From: CBDCVN01 sp965223585
GTDB taxonomy: Bacteria; Deinococcota; Deinococci; Deinococcales; Trueperaceae
Length of the DNA: 64,000 nt
Direction: 5' to 3'
Assembly: GCA_965223585.1 (NCBI GenBank)
Contig: CBDCWW010000009.1
Span: 248,001 to 312,000, forward strand
Positions 44,621-54,185 of the stretch are shown in pieces; the stretch's first letter is position 1, and every line of letters starts with the position of its first letter. A program made the position numbers and the translations under genes. The notes under the pieces are model-generated. The model worked only from the letters and a program-made list of their open reading frames with translations, was not told where the DNA came from and searched no databases.

Positions 44621-45901
44621 TCAACTTAGAATACTTGCTCCGACATAAGTTTTAAGTACACTAGGTACATTCACTGTGCCATCTTCATTTTGATGGTTTT
44701 CCATTATTGCTGCGATAACCCGTACCATACCAAAAGCACTGCCATTTAATGTATGCACTAATTCAGGTTTCCCCTTGCCTTGTTTACCTCCTTCTCTAAA
44801 GCGGGTTTGCAAACGCCTAGCTTGAAAATCAGTAATGTTACTACAACTTGAAACCTCTAACCAACGTTTTTGTCCTGCACTCCACAGCTCGAGATCATAC
44901 TTTTTAGCCTGAGTGAAACCCATGTCGCCACTGCACATAAGCAAGCGACGATATGGCAAGCCAAGTTCTTCAAGTAATTCTTCTGAAGTTTTTGTCATCT
45001 CCTCGAGCGCTTCATAACTTTGCTCAGGGAGTACAAACTGCACCATTTCTACTTTGTCAAACTGATGCACGCGGTTAACTCCTCTAACATGTGCTCCGTA
45101 ACTACCTGCCTCTCGGCGAAAACATGGACTATAAGTAGTGTATTTTAAGGGAAGCTGGTTAGCATCTAAAATTTCATTGCGGTGAACACCTGCTAGGATT
45201 ACTTCTGAGGTGGGAATCAAATAAAAATCATCGGTAAGGTTATACATCTGCCCTTCTTTATCAGGTAGTTGCCCCGTTGCAGTAGCACTTTCTGTATTTA
45301 CTAGCAGTGGTCCACTATGCTCTAGGTATCCCTTACTTACTAAACTATCTAAACAATATTGAATAAGTGACCTTAACAATCTAGCACCATAACCTTTAAA
45401 AATAGGAAAGCCCGCTCCAGTTGTTTTTACCCCGGCCTCAAAATCAATCCAGTTTCTATTGTTAGCAAGTTCCCAGTGTGGCTTAGGCTCAAAATCAAAA
45501 GCAGGTTTTTCACCCCATTCTTTTACGACAACATTATCATGCTCACTTTCACCATAAGGCACACTTTCATGAGGGATATTGGGAATTTCTAGCATTAAAC
45601 CTTGAAGTTTAGTTTCTAAACTACGGCTTTCTTCTTCTAAACGCTTAACTTCATCACTTAGATTACCCATTTCACGAATTAGTTCCTCAGCAGGTTCGCC
45701 TTGTCGTTTTAGTTGACCAATTTTCTTACTTTGAGAATTGCGCTCAGCTTGTTTTTGCTCTAGGTCATTACGTAAAAGCCTAAACTCTTCGTCTACTAAA
45801 AGAAGTTCATCTAATTTTTTAGCATCTTCTTCTAATTGCTTGTCTTTCATAACTTTACGAACTACATTAGGATTCTCACGAATAAAGCGTAAATCTAACA
45901 T
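44621..45901 (-). CDS. serS: Seryl-tRNA synthetase
   Basis: 426 residues, standard length. The N-terminal coiled-coil arm (~30-100) is followed by the class II core: TSEVILAGVHRNEIL, motif 2 FRREAGSYGAHVRGVNRVHQFDKVEM, VSSCSNITDFQARRL and motif 3 NGSAFGMVRVIAAIMENHQ. Motif 3 has SAFGM where many bacterial enzymes have SGLAV, a common variant. It charges tRNA-Ser in the cytoplasm. It stands as a single gene. Confidence 0.97.
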   Translation of the reverse strand: MLDLRFIRENPNVVRKVMKDKQLEEDAKKLDELLLVDEEFRLLRNDLEQKQAERNSQSKKIGQLKRQGEPAEELIREMGNLSDEVKRLEEESRSLETKLQGLMLEIPNIPHESVPYGESEHDNVVVKEWGEKPAFDFEPKPHWELANNRNWIDFEAGVKTTGAGFPIFKGYGARLLRSLIQYCLDSLVSKGYLEHSGPLLVNTESATATGQLPDKEGQMYNLTDDFYLIPTSEVILAGVHRNEILDANQLPLKYTTYSPCFRREAGSYGAHVRGVNRVHQFDKVEMVQFVLPEQSYEALEEMTKTSEELLEELGLPYRRLLMCSGDMGFTQAKKYDLELWSAGQKRWLEVSSCSNITDFQARRLQTRFREGGKQGKGKPELVHTLNGSAFGMVRVIAAIMENHQNEDGTVNVPSVLKTYVGASILS

Positions 45902-45967
45902 AAGAAACTATAATAACCTAAGCGTAAGTCGTAAATTTTTATAGGAATTTTTGCTGGAATTCAAAAT

Positions 45968-46205
45968 ATAGATGTCCAGATAAATTATTGCCTTATTCAA
46001 AGTAAGTAATGCCATCCTGAGCGCTTCGCTATGCTTCCTTCATTGCATTCTAGGACAGGCTAGGGCAAGCTATGTGAAGGATCTCTCATGCGTTAATGCC
46101 CTCAGAGATTCTTCAAGTTTACCCTTGTAAGGGTTATACTCCTCAGAATGACATGTTCACAGATGGGGTTTTTATCTAGGGAAAAAACTTTTCTGGAGCA
46201 CTATA
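45968..46205. repeat. MITE-like dispersed element
   Basis: About 240 bp with related inverted ends (TATAGATGTCCAGA at the left; TATAGTGCTCCAGAAAA read inward from the right). Its interior holds CTGAGCGCTTCGC..GAAGGATCT and TCCTCAGAATGAC, a self-complementary pattern. No coding frame. A partial relative is at 43355-43480. With the flanks it accounts for most of the 530-bp gap between serS and the transposase at 46433. Confidence 0.55.
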
Positions 46206-46432
46206 GAAGTTAGTAGGGTTTCACTATGTTATCTACTAACTACTAAATTTTAGCTTCCTATAGGCACTAATTACTCTAAAAGCATTCACAAAAACTTTCA
46301 TACTCCTACTAATACCCACGCCAAAGTGAGTCATATTACCAACTCACGCTAACACATTTCAAAAAACTGATTCAGTACGACACAATTGCTAAATAGTTGA
46401 AACGAGGGCACCATACATAAAGTATAGTACCC

Positions 46433-47875
46433 ATGCAAGAAATACAATATATTTTACAATGCCTTAGCCCAGCTCTTGATAAAACAACCCTAAATCAGCT
46501 AACAACAATTGTTTTAGCAATGCTATCTATGACTGGTCGTGTCACGATGCTTGGTATCTCTCGATGGACTTTTGGTCTTAGTGGTAGTTATCGTACGGTA
46601 CAACGTTTCTTTAGCACCAATATTTGCTGGCTATACCTCAACTGGTACTTATTTCGTAACCATGTTTATGACCCTGATGATACCTACTTACTAGCAGGTG
46701 ATGAAGTAGTAATTACTAAATCAGGTAAAGAGACTTTTGGAATTGATAGATTCTTCAGTTCTCTTTTTAATCGTGTAGTGAGGAGTATTTGCTTCTTTAG
46801 TTTATCACTGGTTAGTGTTAAAGACCGCACTGCTTACCCAATACTTAATAAGCAAATTGTACGTACTGATCAAGAAGAAGGCAATGAACCAGAGCAAAAG
46901 GAGTCTCAAGACAAGAACAATACGGGGCAGGAAGAAGCTAAAAGAGAAACACAAGATAAATCACAAGATAACAGTAAGGGTAAGGCAAAAAAGAGCAAAA
47001 GCAATAATCATAAACAACAAAAGCAGAAAAATAAAAAGAAGGCAGGACGTCCAAAAGGTAGCAAAAATAAAGACAAAGTCAATGTGAAACTACCAGTACA
47101 TCTAGTATTTATAAAAACGATGATAATGCTAGTTCTGAACATATTCTTACTAAGAATGGGTATTCAGTATTTATTACTAGATGGGGCCTTTGGCGATAAC
47201 AACAGCTTACAAATGGCAAGAATGTGTGGACTGTTCTTAATTAGCAAATTAAGAGTTGACTCAGCATTGTACTTTCTCTATGAAGGGAAGCAAAATAAAC
47301 GAGGAAGGAAACGCAAATATGGAGAAAAGATAGATTACAAGAAGATACCTAAGGAATATCTTGAGAGTAGCACAGTAGATCTAAAAAAGAAGATTCGTAC
47401 AGATATCTATCAAATGACAATGTTACACAAGGAATTTGGACAGTCTTTGAATGTAGTAGTAATAGTTAAAACCAGTATAGTAACAGGAGAAAGTAAGCAT
47501 GTAATCTTATTCAGCAGTGATCTGAACATATCATACGAAAAATTAATAGACTACTACAGTTTACGTTTCCAAATAGAATTTACCTTCAGAGACGCTAAGC
47601 AATATTGGGGATTAGAAGATTTTATGAACATAAAGGAACAGCAGATAAACAATGCAGCAAACCTAGCAATGTTTATGGTGCTATTCTCAAAAGTGCTGTT
47701 AAAAAAACTAAGGTCTCAGCATCCTAATTGGAGTGTTTTGGATCTTAAAGCACACTTTAGGTCGTTCAGGTACGTACTTGAAATATTAAAACTATTTCCC
47801 AGAAACCTTGATCCTATTTTAATTCGACAACTCCTGAACAATGTTCCCAATTTGGGAGCTATTCATGATTCATAA
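46433..47875 (+). CDS. IS4-like DDE transposase
   Basis: 480 residues. DDE residues are placed as in the IS4 superfamily: LLAGDEVVITKSGK, then YLLLDGAFGDNN, and the YREK-like YYSLRFQIEFTFRDAKQYWGLEDF. Between the first two lies a ~75-residue Lys/Gln/Asn-rich insert (~150-220, KAKKSKSNNHKQQKQKNKKK) ending KAGRPKGSKNKDK, which may bind DNA. I could not define the terminal inverted repeats, so the element boundaries are not given. No Shine-Dalgarno is obvious; a TATAGT lies 5 nt before the ATG. Confidence 0.85.
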   Translation: MQEIQYILQCLSPALDKTTLNQLTTIVLAMLSMTGRVTMLGISRWTFGLSGSYRTVQRFFSTNICWLYLNWYLFRNHVYDPDDTYLLAGDEVVITKSGKETFGIDRFFSSLFNRVVRSICFFSLSLVSVKDRTAYPILNKQIVRTDQEEGNEPEQKESQDKNNTGQEEAKRETQDKSQDNSKGKAKKSKSNNHKQQKQKNKKKAGRPKGSKNKDKVNVKLPVHLVFIKTMIMLVLNIFLLRMGIQYLLLDGAFGDNNSLQMARMCGLFLISKLRVDSALYFLYEGKQNKRGRKRKYGEKIDYKKIPKEYLESSTVDLKKKIRTDIYQMTMLHKEFGQSLNVVVIVKTSIVTGESKHVILFSSDLNISYEKLIDYYSLRFQIEFTFRDAKQYWGLEDFMNIKEQQINNAANLAMFMVLFSKVLLKKLRSQHPNWSVLDLKAHFRSFRYVLEILKLFPRNLDPILIRQLLNNVPNLGAIHDS

Positions 47876-48012
47876 ATAGCAAAGTGAATTGTTTTGGAGT
47901 TGCCTTTTTATAGAACTGGGCTCCTAATACCTCAGTTTTCAAATAAGTTTAACTTTCCATAAAGCGCTTCTGTTTTGTGATTGAGAATGTCATAGGTATT
48001 GTCCTACTTAAG

Positions 48013-49464
48013 CTATTTTCTCATTAAAAGTAAACCACTTTGGGTTGGTAAGGAATGACCAAAGAGGGTAGTGTTTTTTAGCTTGAGTTCCACTCCCAAT
48101 CCCAACACATCCACATACTGCCCTTCTAAACTATCACCATTTGAAATTTCAAAATTACAATCTACATTTTCCCCTATATTTAAAATACCTATAAAGCTTT
48201 CTACATCTAGCTGACGAGCATAGATGTAAACATCATCTTTAGCATATAGAGTTTTAAAACTTCCTTCTCTCAATGCAGCATACTTATGTCTAAGTTGGAT
48301 CAGTTTTTTAATAAAGTCACGCAAATTGTGGTTCCAAGTAAATTCTCTACCCCAAGGCATGCTCTGGCGACAATCAGGATCATGATTGCCAGAAAGTCCT
48401 AACTCATCACCATAGTAAAGGCATGGAGCACCTACAAAACTGAATAGGAACAAATAAGCCATGCGCAAGGCATCTTCATCTCCGTTTAAAACTGTGAGTG
48501 CTCGAGGCGTATCATGACTACCCAACAAATTGAGTTGTACACTAGTTATTGCAGGGTTGTACTTGCTCAAAAGAGTATCCATTTGACCAGCAAATTCCAA
48601 GGCACTAAGTTCAGGTATACTTACATAGCCACATTTACCAATTTGCTCATGATTTAGCTCTTTTCCTACGAAACCAAATACTGCCCTTGTAAGGGGATAA
48701 TTCATTACAGCGTCAAACTGATCACCTTTCAAATAACGCTCAGCATCATGCCACATTTCACCTACTATGTAGCACTCTGGATTAATCTCGTGGCAACGGC
48801 GGCGAAATTCCTGCCAGAAAGCGTCATCATCTATTTCATTAGGTACATCTAAACGCCAGCCATCAATGCCAAACTGAAGCCAGAATTCTGCTACTGAAAA
48901 CAAAAATTCACGCACTTCAGGATTGGCAGTATTAAACTTTGGTAACGCTGCTAATCCCCACCAAGCTTTGTAACCAAGATCTTTTTCTATATAAGCATTT
49001 AAAGGGAATTTATGAATATGAAACCAATCACGGTAGGGACTGTGCTCTTGATTTTCTAAAACATCGTGGAATTGAAAGAAGCCTCTGCTCGAGTGGTTAA
49101 AAACACCATCAAGAACAACCTTCATGTTTCTTTTATGGCACTGATCAAGTAAAGAGGTTAATGCTTCATTACCTCCTAGTAAAGGGTCCACCTTATAATA
49201 GTCATAAGTGTGGTAGCGGTGATTAGAAGCAGATCGAAAGATGGGATTAAAGTAAAGGGCAGTTATACCTAACTCTTGCAGATAATCTAGTTTTTCAATA
49301 ACACCATATAAATCACCACCTTTATAACCATGTACAGTAGGAGGGCTTTCCCATGCTTCAAGACGGCTAGGTTTTTTTACCTCGTTGCTTTTTGCAAATC
49401 TATCAGGGAATATTTGGTAGAATATAGTGTGCTTAACCCAATTGGGCGTGTTTACTTCTTTCAT
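48013..49464 (-). CDS. GH13 alpha-amylase family glycosidase (neopullulanase/cyclomaltodextrinase-like)
   Basis: 483 residues from ATG at 49464. GH13 regions: region I VVLDGVFNHS, II GWRLDVPNE (nucleophile Asp), III IVGEMWHD (acid/base Glu), IV LLGSHDTPR (Asp). The start HTIFYQIFPDRF and the region LPKFNTANPEVREFL are those of the GH13_20 subfamily, but the N-terminal starch-binding domain is absent. No signal peptide, so it should cleave maltodextrins or cyclodextrins inside the cell. The start was moved 18 bp downstream because a TATAGT -10 lies 7 nt before this ATG. Confidence 0.9.
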   Translation of the reverse strand: MKEVNTPNWVKHTIFYQIFPDRFAKSNEVKKPSRLEAWESPPTVHGYKGGDLYGVIEKLDYLQELGITALYFNPIFRSASNHRYHTYDYYKVDPLLGGNEALTSLLDQCHKRNMKVVLDGVFNHSSRGFFQFHDVLENQEHSPYRDWFHIHKFPLNAYIEKDLGYKAWWGLAALPKFNTANPEVREFLFSVAEFWLQFGIDGWRLDVPNEIDDDAFWQEFRRRCHEINPECYIVGEMWHDAERYLKGDQFDAVMNYPLTRAVFGFVGKELNHEQIGKCGYVSIPELSALEFAGQMDTLLSKYNPAITSVQLNLLGSHDTPRALTVLNGDEDALRMAYLFLFSFVGAPCLYYGDELGLSGNHDPDCRQSMPWGREFTWNHNLRDFIKKLIQLRHKYAALREGSFKTLYAKDDVYIYARQLDVESFIGILNIGENVDCNFEISNGDSLEGQYVDVLGLGVELKLKNTTLFGHSLPTQSGLLLMRK

Positions 49465-49471
49465 AGAAGTT

Positions 49472-49477
49472 ACTATA
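49472..49477 (-). promoter_or_regulatory. -10 element of the GH13 gene
   Basis: TATAGT on the minus strand, 7 nt upstream of the ATG at 49464, without Shine-Dalgarno; leaderless arrangement. The same hexamer and spacing occur at 61906. Confidence 0.55.
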
Positions 49478-49638
49478 ACCAATTATTTACTTTTCTAACA
49501 TAAGCACCTAGGCATAAATTTTGGTGGGACAGAAAAATCTTGTGTTGGTTCAAGTCTTGGAAGTTTCAATAATAGATCTATAAGGCAACATATAAGTTTT
49601 AATAGATTCAATGGAAAGTATGGCGTAGGATAATAATT

Positions 49639-50538
49639 GTGGAAACTAGTATACAGGGTAACCTTATAGATACAAATCTAAGCATGCTTTTGGCAATGAT
49701 TCGCTCGAGTTCAAAAACTGGCATATTAAAGTTAAAATATCCTGACCCACGCTATAATACTAATTACACATTTTTTGAAGGCATGGCCGGGCAGGTGCAA
49801 ACTCTATTTGCAGCCAAAATAAGCTCAATTATGAGAGGTTATGGTGTGCCTGAAGAAGTACTCGAGCACCTCCGTGCGCAAAAGCGTAATGGTACTGGTA
49901 GCAAGTTGATGATTACTTTAGAAGATGGTAATCAGGCCTTATCAAGTGACCTTATAGCACAGGCTTTTAAAAGGCGTATGTTGATGTCTCTAGTTCCCAT
50001 ACTGCAACGTACTGATGGGCACTTTAAGTTAAATTTACATAAGCGAGTTACCTTAACCACCAAAAAGGGAGTAGATCCTGATTCAATGAGTTTAGAAGTT
50101 AGTAGAAGGCTTGACGAATTAATGCACTACAAAAAAGACATAACTCGTTTAGGTCCCGATGACGTTTTTGTTGTAGAAGAAGGGAAGCTTGGCCTCTCCA
50201 TACACATGCAAAAAACTCTTAGTACCTACGAGATAAAGTTAATTTCAGTTCTTTCTGAACCTATAACGCTTTTAAGGGCATTGGTTAAAGCACGGCTATC
50301 ATGGGATGAGCTTTTAAAAACTATAGCTACTTTACAAGAAAAAGAAATCATCAAACATGTTTTCTCTAATAGTAAGCTTATTGCCTCAAAGCTAAAAAAG
50401 GGTAAGCAGCAAGAGCAAATTGATGAATTTGCTACTATTTTTGATGAGGATATTGTAGCCAATGGCCATCCTCCTGTGGGAGGAAATATCGACTTAAAAA
50501 CAGCAGTGCGAGGCCTGTTTCGTAATCCTTTCAAGTAA
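49639..50538 (+). CDS. DUF4388 (PATAN-like) domain protein
   Basis: 299 residues from GTG. The beginning (IQGNLIDTNLSMLLAMIRSSSKTGILKLKY..TFFEGMAGQVQT) is the DUF4388 signature, a domain found beside two-component and gliding or pilus regulators in Deinococcus, cyanobacteria and myxobacteria. The rest is helical and ends basic (KLKKGKQQEQIDE). Function is unknown; a signalling or regulatory adaptor role is inferred. Its last 8 bp overlap the convergent ispE. Confidence 0.75.
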   Translation: METSIQGNLIDTNLSMLLAMIRSSSKTGILKLKYPDPRYNTNYTFFEGMAGQVQTLFAAKISSIMRGYGVPEEVLEHLRAQKRNGTGSKLMITLEDGNQALSSDLIAQAFKRRMLMSLVPILQRTDGHFKLNLHKRVTLTTKKGVDPDSMSLEVSRRLDELMHYKKDITRLGPDDVFVVEEGKLGLSIHMQKTLSTYEIKLISVLSEPITLLRALVKARLSWDELLKTIATLQEKEIIKHVFSNSKLIASKLKKGKQQEQIDEFATIFDEDIVANGHPPVGGNIDLKTAVRGLFRNPFK

Positions 50539-51352
50539 GCATGTAAACACCTATCCACCATTTAGGTTTACTGATTTTTAAATTCTTTGCAGCATTTTTT
50601 GCTTGAATCGCATCTTTTGCTAAAACAAAGCAAGTTGACCCTGAGCCTGACATAAGTACTGTCCCAAAGTCACTCTCCTGCAAAATTTTTAATACACTAC
50701 CAATTTCTGGATAAAGCTTTATAACACCTGTTTGTAAAGCGTTAAATAGCTCAAGATTTATCCCTAGCTTTAAATTTTGTAAGAGTTTATCTAATTTTAG
50801 AGGAGGGCTGAAATTTTGTAAATTTTCATATGCCTCTTTTGCACTTACAGCAATATGGGGATTGACAAGTATAAGCGGAATCTTTGGAAGGTTAATAGTT
50901 TCTAGTTTTTCACCTTTACCCCTAGCTCTTGCTGCTGACAAATTCCGAACGAAAAAAGGTACATCTGCACCAAGTTCTTCAGCCAAGGACAAAAGATTTA
51001 TAGAAGCAGGATAAAGTTGCTTAAGGCCTCGCAAAACGGCCGCTGCATTAGAGGAGCCGCCACCTAAGCCAGCAGCTATGGGGATCTGTTTTTTTAAAGT
51101 TATACTTATACCTTGTTTTATGCCTGTAGTTTGTAGATATAACTCCGCTGCTCTATAAGCAAGGTTTTTATTATCAGTTGGCAAGTTGCCATTAATGATT
51201 TTTAGAGTGATACCTTTTTTTTGGGGCTCGAGCCAAATTTCATCAAACAATGATATACGAGCCATGAGAGTATCTATTTCATGAAAATCGTCTTCACGTT
51301 TGGCGACTACGTGAAGAGCTAGATTAACTTTAGCATGGGCCTTTATTAGCAT
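50531..51352 (-). CDS. ispE: 4-diphosphocytidyl-2-C-methyl-D-erythritol kinase
   Basis: 273 residues. The GHMP-kinase ATP loop PIAAGLGGGSSNAAAVLRGL (~90-110), the opening AHAKVNLALHVVAKREDDFHEIDTL and the C-terminal VLMSGSGSTCFVLA are diagnostic of IspE, which phosphorylates CDP-methylerythritol in the non-mevalonate isoprenoid pathway. The cis-prenyltransferase gene nearby uses products of this pathway, but the two are not in one operon. Confidence 0.95.
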   Translation of the reverse strand: MLIKAHAKVNLALHVVAKREDDFHEIDTLMARISLFDEIWLEPQKKGITLKIINGNLPTDNKNLAYRAAELYLQTTGIKQGISITLKKQIPIAAGLGGGSSNAAAVLRGLKQLYPASINLLSLAEELGADVPFFVRNLSAARARGKGEKLETINLPKIPLILVNPHIAVSAKEAYENLQNFSPPLKLDKLLQNLKLGINLELFNALQTGVIKLYPEIGSVLKILQESDFGTVLMSGSGSTCFVLAKDAIQAKNAAKNLKISKPKWWIGVYMLT

Positions 51353-51851
51353 ATCAACACTTAGTCAGGATAAATTTCAGATATAGTTTCGCTTAGGCAT
51401 TTTAAACTTTTGGAAATCATTATGCATTTTAAAGCATAATCATTCATTATTACATGAAAGGCACTGCCCCTTGTATCTTCTTTATTTAAAGCCATTGCTC
51501 CAATTAAATATTATTAAAATTGATTCAAACTATTATCAAGCTTGATCTTTTGTTATCAGGTGTAGTACAATAATACCTAATGAAATGTTTAATAGACACC
51601 TTTCAGAAAGTAGCACCTGCGGTGTTGAACCAAGGTGTAGAGGATGCTGTAGTGTATCCATCATCGTATTTGAGGGGTAAACCCTAATTGCAATTTTTAT
51701 AAAACAATTAGGAGCTATAATTACTTGGTCATATGTTACTTAAGTGATTCTAGGGATAAAATCCTTTTTGCTTCATTCTCAACTTAAAACCTAGTTTGAA
51801 CATGTTAACCTTAGCAACCTAAGGTTTAATCTAAGCCGTGACAAAAGTATT
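51353..51851. other. 500-bp intergenic region, little recognised
   Basis: Divergent promoter region of ispE and the cis-prenyltransferase gene. The only frame worth noting is 51580-51687 (35 codons, MKCLIDTFQKVAPAVLNQGV and on) with TACAAT 8 nt before its ATG; I do not recognise it and give it low weight. No repeat or RNA gene seen. Confidence 0.4.
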
Positions 51852-52655
51852 ATGAAAATAAGTAAAAAACACCTTCTGAATTTTTGGAATGTTCCACTCT
51901 ACTGGTTTTATGAAAGGCGACTTTTAAAGGCTGTGAGCAGTGAGCCCTTACCTAAGCATCTTGGTATGATCTTAGATGGCAATAGACGCTTTGCTCGTTT
52001 ATCTGGCTTAGCTATAAGCAAAGGGCATGAGTTAGGAGCCAATAAGGCTGAAGAAGTACTAGATTGGTGTTTAGAGCTAAACATTAAGCATGTCACTATG
52101 TGGATTTTCAGTACTGAAAATAAAGGTCGTTCCCCTCAAGAGGTAAATGATCTTTTCGAACTCTTTAAAGAACAAGCCTTGCGGATGGCAAAAGATCCGC
52201 GCCTACATCGCAATAAAATTAAGGTAAAAATAATTGGTGATATTCAACACTTTCCAACTAGTGTTCAAAAAGCTTTTTATAATTTAGAGCATGTGACTAA
52301 AGATTATGATCAGTCTTGGTTGAACATTGCTGTAGGTTATGGTGGGCGTGAAGAAATTACTAACGCTGTACGTAAACTTTTAAAGGAAAAAATTAAAAAG
52401 GGCGAAGACCTAACAAAATTAGCAGAAACACTAACTAGTAAAGAGATAGAAAAACATCTTTATACTGCTGGAGTTCCTGACCCCGATTTTGTTATACGTA
52501 CCAGTGGTGAAATACGTTTAAGCGGTTTCTTACTATGGCAGGCAGCCTATAGTGAGTACTACTTTTGCGATGTTTTTTGGCCTAGATTTCGTAAGCTTGA
52601 TTTTTTACGAGCCCTGCGTGATTTTCAGGCAAGAGAAAGACGCTTCGGGAGATGA
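51852..52655 (+). CDS. Cis-prenyltransferase (isoprenyl diphosphate synthase, UppS family)
   Basis: 267 residues. Family motifs: HLGMILDGNRRFARLSG (catalytic Asp), ELNIKHVTMWIFSTEN, AVGYGGREEITNAV, DFVIRTSGEIRLSGFLLWQAAYSEYYFCDVFWPRF. The N-terminal NVPLYWFYERRLLKAV and the DGNRR form resemble the short-chain cis-prenyltransferases of Actinobacteria and Deinococci more than classical UppS (DGNGRWA). It may therefore make Z-farnesyl or similar chains instead of undecaprenyl diphosphate; this is inference. It converges on the phosphatase gene with a 4-bp gap. Confidence 0.88.
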   Translation: MKISKKHLLNFWNVPLYWFYERRLLKAVSSEPLPKHLGMILDGNRRFARLSGLAISKGHELGANKAEEVLDWCLELNIKHVTMWIFSTENKGRSPQEVNDLFELFKEQALRMAKDPRLHRNKIKVKIIGDIQHFPTSVQKAFYNLEHVTKDYDQSWLNIAVGYGGREEITNAVRKLLKEKIKKGEDLTKLAETLTSKEIEKHLYTAGVPDPDFVIRTSGEIRLSGFLLWQAAYSEYYFCDVFWPRFRKLDFLRALRDFQARERRFGR

Positions 52656-52659
52656 TTTC

Positions 52660-53325
52660 TTAGGAAACACTTCTTATAGACTTGGCTAGTAGTGTTGGCT
52701 CTGAGAGTTCTGAGAGTTCATTAAAATCAAGTTTAAAAGGCACGATCTCGGCATGTTGAATGTAACGTTGCTCACCAATAATACTAGCAATTAGCACAGC
52801 ATGTGCTACTACAACTACTTTAGATAAATGTTCATAGCGTTTAAGTGCCCTTAAAGCCCTTTCTCGCACCTCTTCTAAGCTTTCCCATGTGCGCTTCTCT
52901 GGAGGCGGTATGCGGTTAGAATTTGAGAAGTTATTTGTAGTTGTGGTTTTTCCATTAGGAGTAAAATTGTCTTCAAAAGGCATAACCCCTGTATAGTGCA
53001 CAAACTCTTCGCATGCTTGCTTTAAAGTTTTATCATCTACATCTGCCAAAGAATCTTTGTTAGGAAGCCATTCATGTAAATCATATTCTACATAGATAGA
53101 TTTGTTAAGCTTACGGTTTATTAAAGCAGCTGATTCCAAGGCTCGAGCATAACTACTACAAAGAATAGCATCTGCCTCTTGTAGACGATAATCATTAGCA
53201 ATGGCATCAACTTGCACACGACCTATGGAAGTTAGTGGGGCAAAAGAGCGAGCCCAACCACGCACACCACGGTCATCAAGAATTTGCCAATCAGTTTCGC
53301 CGTGCCTTACAAACAGTATGTCCAC
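52660..53325 (-). CDS. Histidine phosphatase (phosphoglycerate mutase-like) family protein
   Basis: 221 residues from GTG, with AGGAAAAGA 6 nt upstream. The catalytic LFVRHGETDW is at the N-terminus, the acidic partner lies in the ESAALINRKL..LHEWLP region, and the second catalytic His is in VVVVAHAVLIASI. The substrate cannot be told; such proteins include cobalamin phosphatases and general phosphomonoesterases. Residues ~120-140 form an Asn/Thr-rich insert (NGKTTTTNNFSNSNR). Confidence 0.85.
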   Translation of the reverse strand: MDILFVRHGETDWQILDDRGVRGWARSFAPLTSIGRVQVDAIANDYRLQEADAILCSSYARALESAALINRKLNKSIYVEYDLHEWLPNKDSLADVDDKTLKQACEEFVHYTGVMPFEDNFTPNGKTTTTNNFSNSNRIPPPEKRTWESLEEVRERALRALKRYEHLSKVVVVAHAVLIASIIGEQRYIQHAEIVPFKLDFNELSELSEPTLLAKSIRSVS

Positions 53326-53469
53326 AAATCTTTTCCTAAGTCACATTTATGTGATAGTTTCTTACAAATTACACTGTATTTTTACTTTAAATACAGCGCT
53401 CCTTTAGAACAATATTTGATGCTTTGCCTTTGTCCTGTGGGAACTTTCACAGGAAAATTTTCATAAATT

Positions 53470-53865
53470 TCATGAATTTTGCATTAGAAATGCATCTACT
53501 TCAATTTCAACTAACATATCCTTTTGCAAAAGAGCGTTTACCACTACTAAAGTGGCAACAGGATAAACATTAAGAAAAACTTCACTATGTGCTTTCATAA
53601 CTAAATTACTATCCGCAATTCTAGTTATATAAATGCGTGAACGTACAACGTCTCTTAAAGTTGCACCCGCACTTTTCAATGCTTTCTCTATATTTTTTAA
53701 GCTTTGCACACTTTGTAAATAGGCATCTCCTAAACCAACTATATTGCCCTTAATATCTGTAGCAGTTGTGCCAGCAACAAAAACTTGTTGGCCTACTCTA
53801 ACAGCTCTAGAATAGCTGGCAATAGATTCCCAAGGAACGCCTGAAAAGAAATTCTCGCGCTTCAT
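53470..53865 (-). CDS. RidA family (YjgF/YER057c/UK114) protein
   Basis: 131 residues from ATG at 53865, preferred over a GTG 48 bp upstream because RidA proteins begin shortly before the SGVPWE/YSRAVRVGQQVFVAGTTA segment. DAYLQSVQSLKNIEKALKSAGATLRDVVRSRIYITRI and the Arg near the middle match the family; the C-terminus LVEIEVDAFL is typical. RidA hydrolyses reactive enamine/imine intermediates of PLP enzymes; this YjgH-like branch may differ. Confidence 0.88.
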   Translation of the reverse strand: MKRENFFSGVPWESIASYSRAVRVGQQVFVAGTTATDIKGNIVGLGDAYLQSVQSLKNIEKALKSAGATLRDVVRSRIYITRIADSNLVMKAHSEVFLNVYPVATLVVVNALLQKDMLVEIEVDAFLMQNS

Positions 53866-54185
53866 AGTATTATTATTGCTAGGAAAACAATATTCAAGAT
53901 TAACTATTTCCACATAGTTCTTCAGATGTATTCTTTTGAATAAATTGTATATATGTGTAAAATCTTACTCTAAAATATGCTAGAAATCAGGTGCCCTCAC
54001 GAAATCTTCAGACTTCTCTAATTTCAAAGCTTTTGTTGAATGCAACTGGTCTAGTTTTAGATTGTTTTTGCAAAAAAAGAAGAAAGCATCCCTTGCTGAA
54101 CTTATTTATCATAAATCGTAAAATTAAATTAGATATAGTTATGCCCATGAAAAGACCAAATTATTTGGTAGTGATTGGTATTTAG

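Noticed and set aside
46815..47087. 90-codon basic frame inside the IS4-like transposase
   Set aside because: Frame-shifted reading of the Lys/Gln-rich insert; no start signals of its own.
53991..54185. 64-codon frame upstream of the SerB-like gene
   Set aside because: No Shine-Dalgarno, no recognisable domain and composition typical of chance frames in AT-rich DNA.
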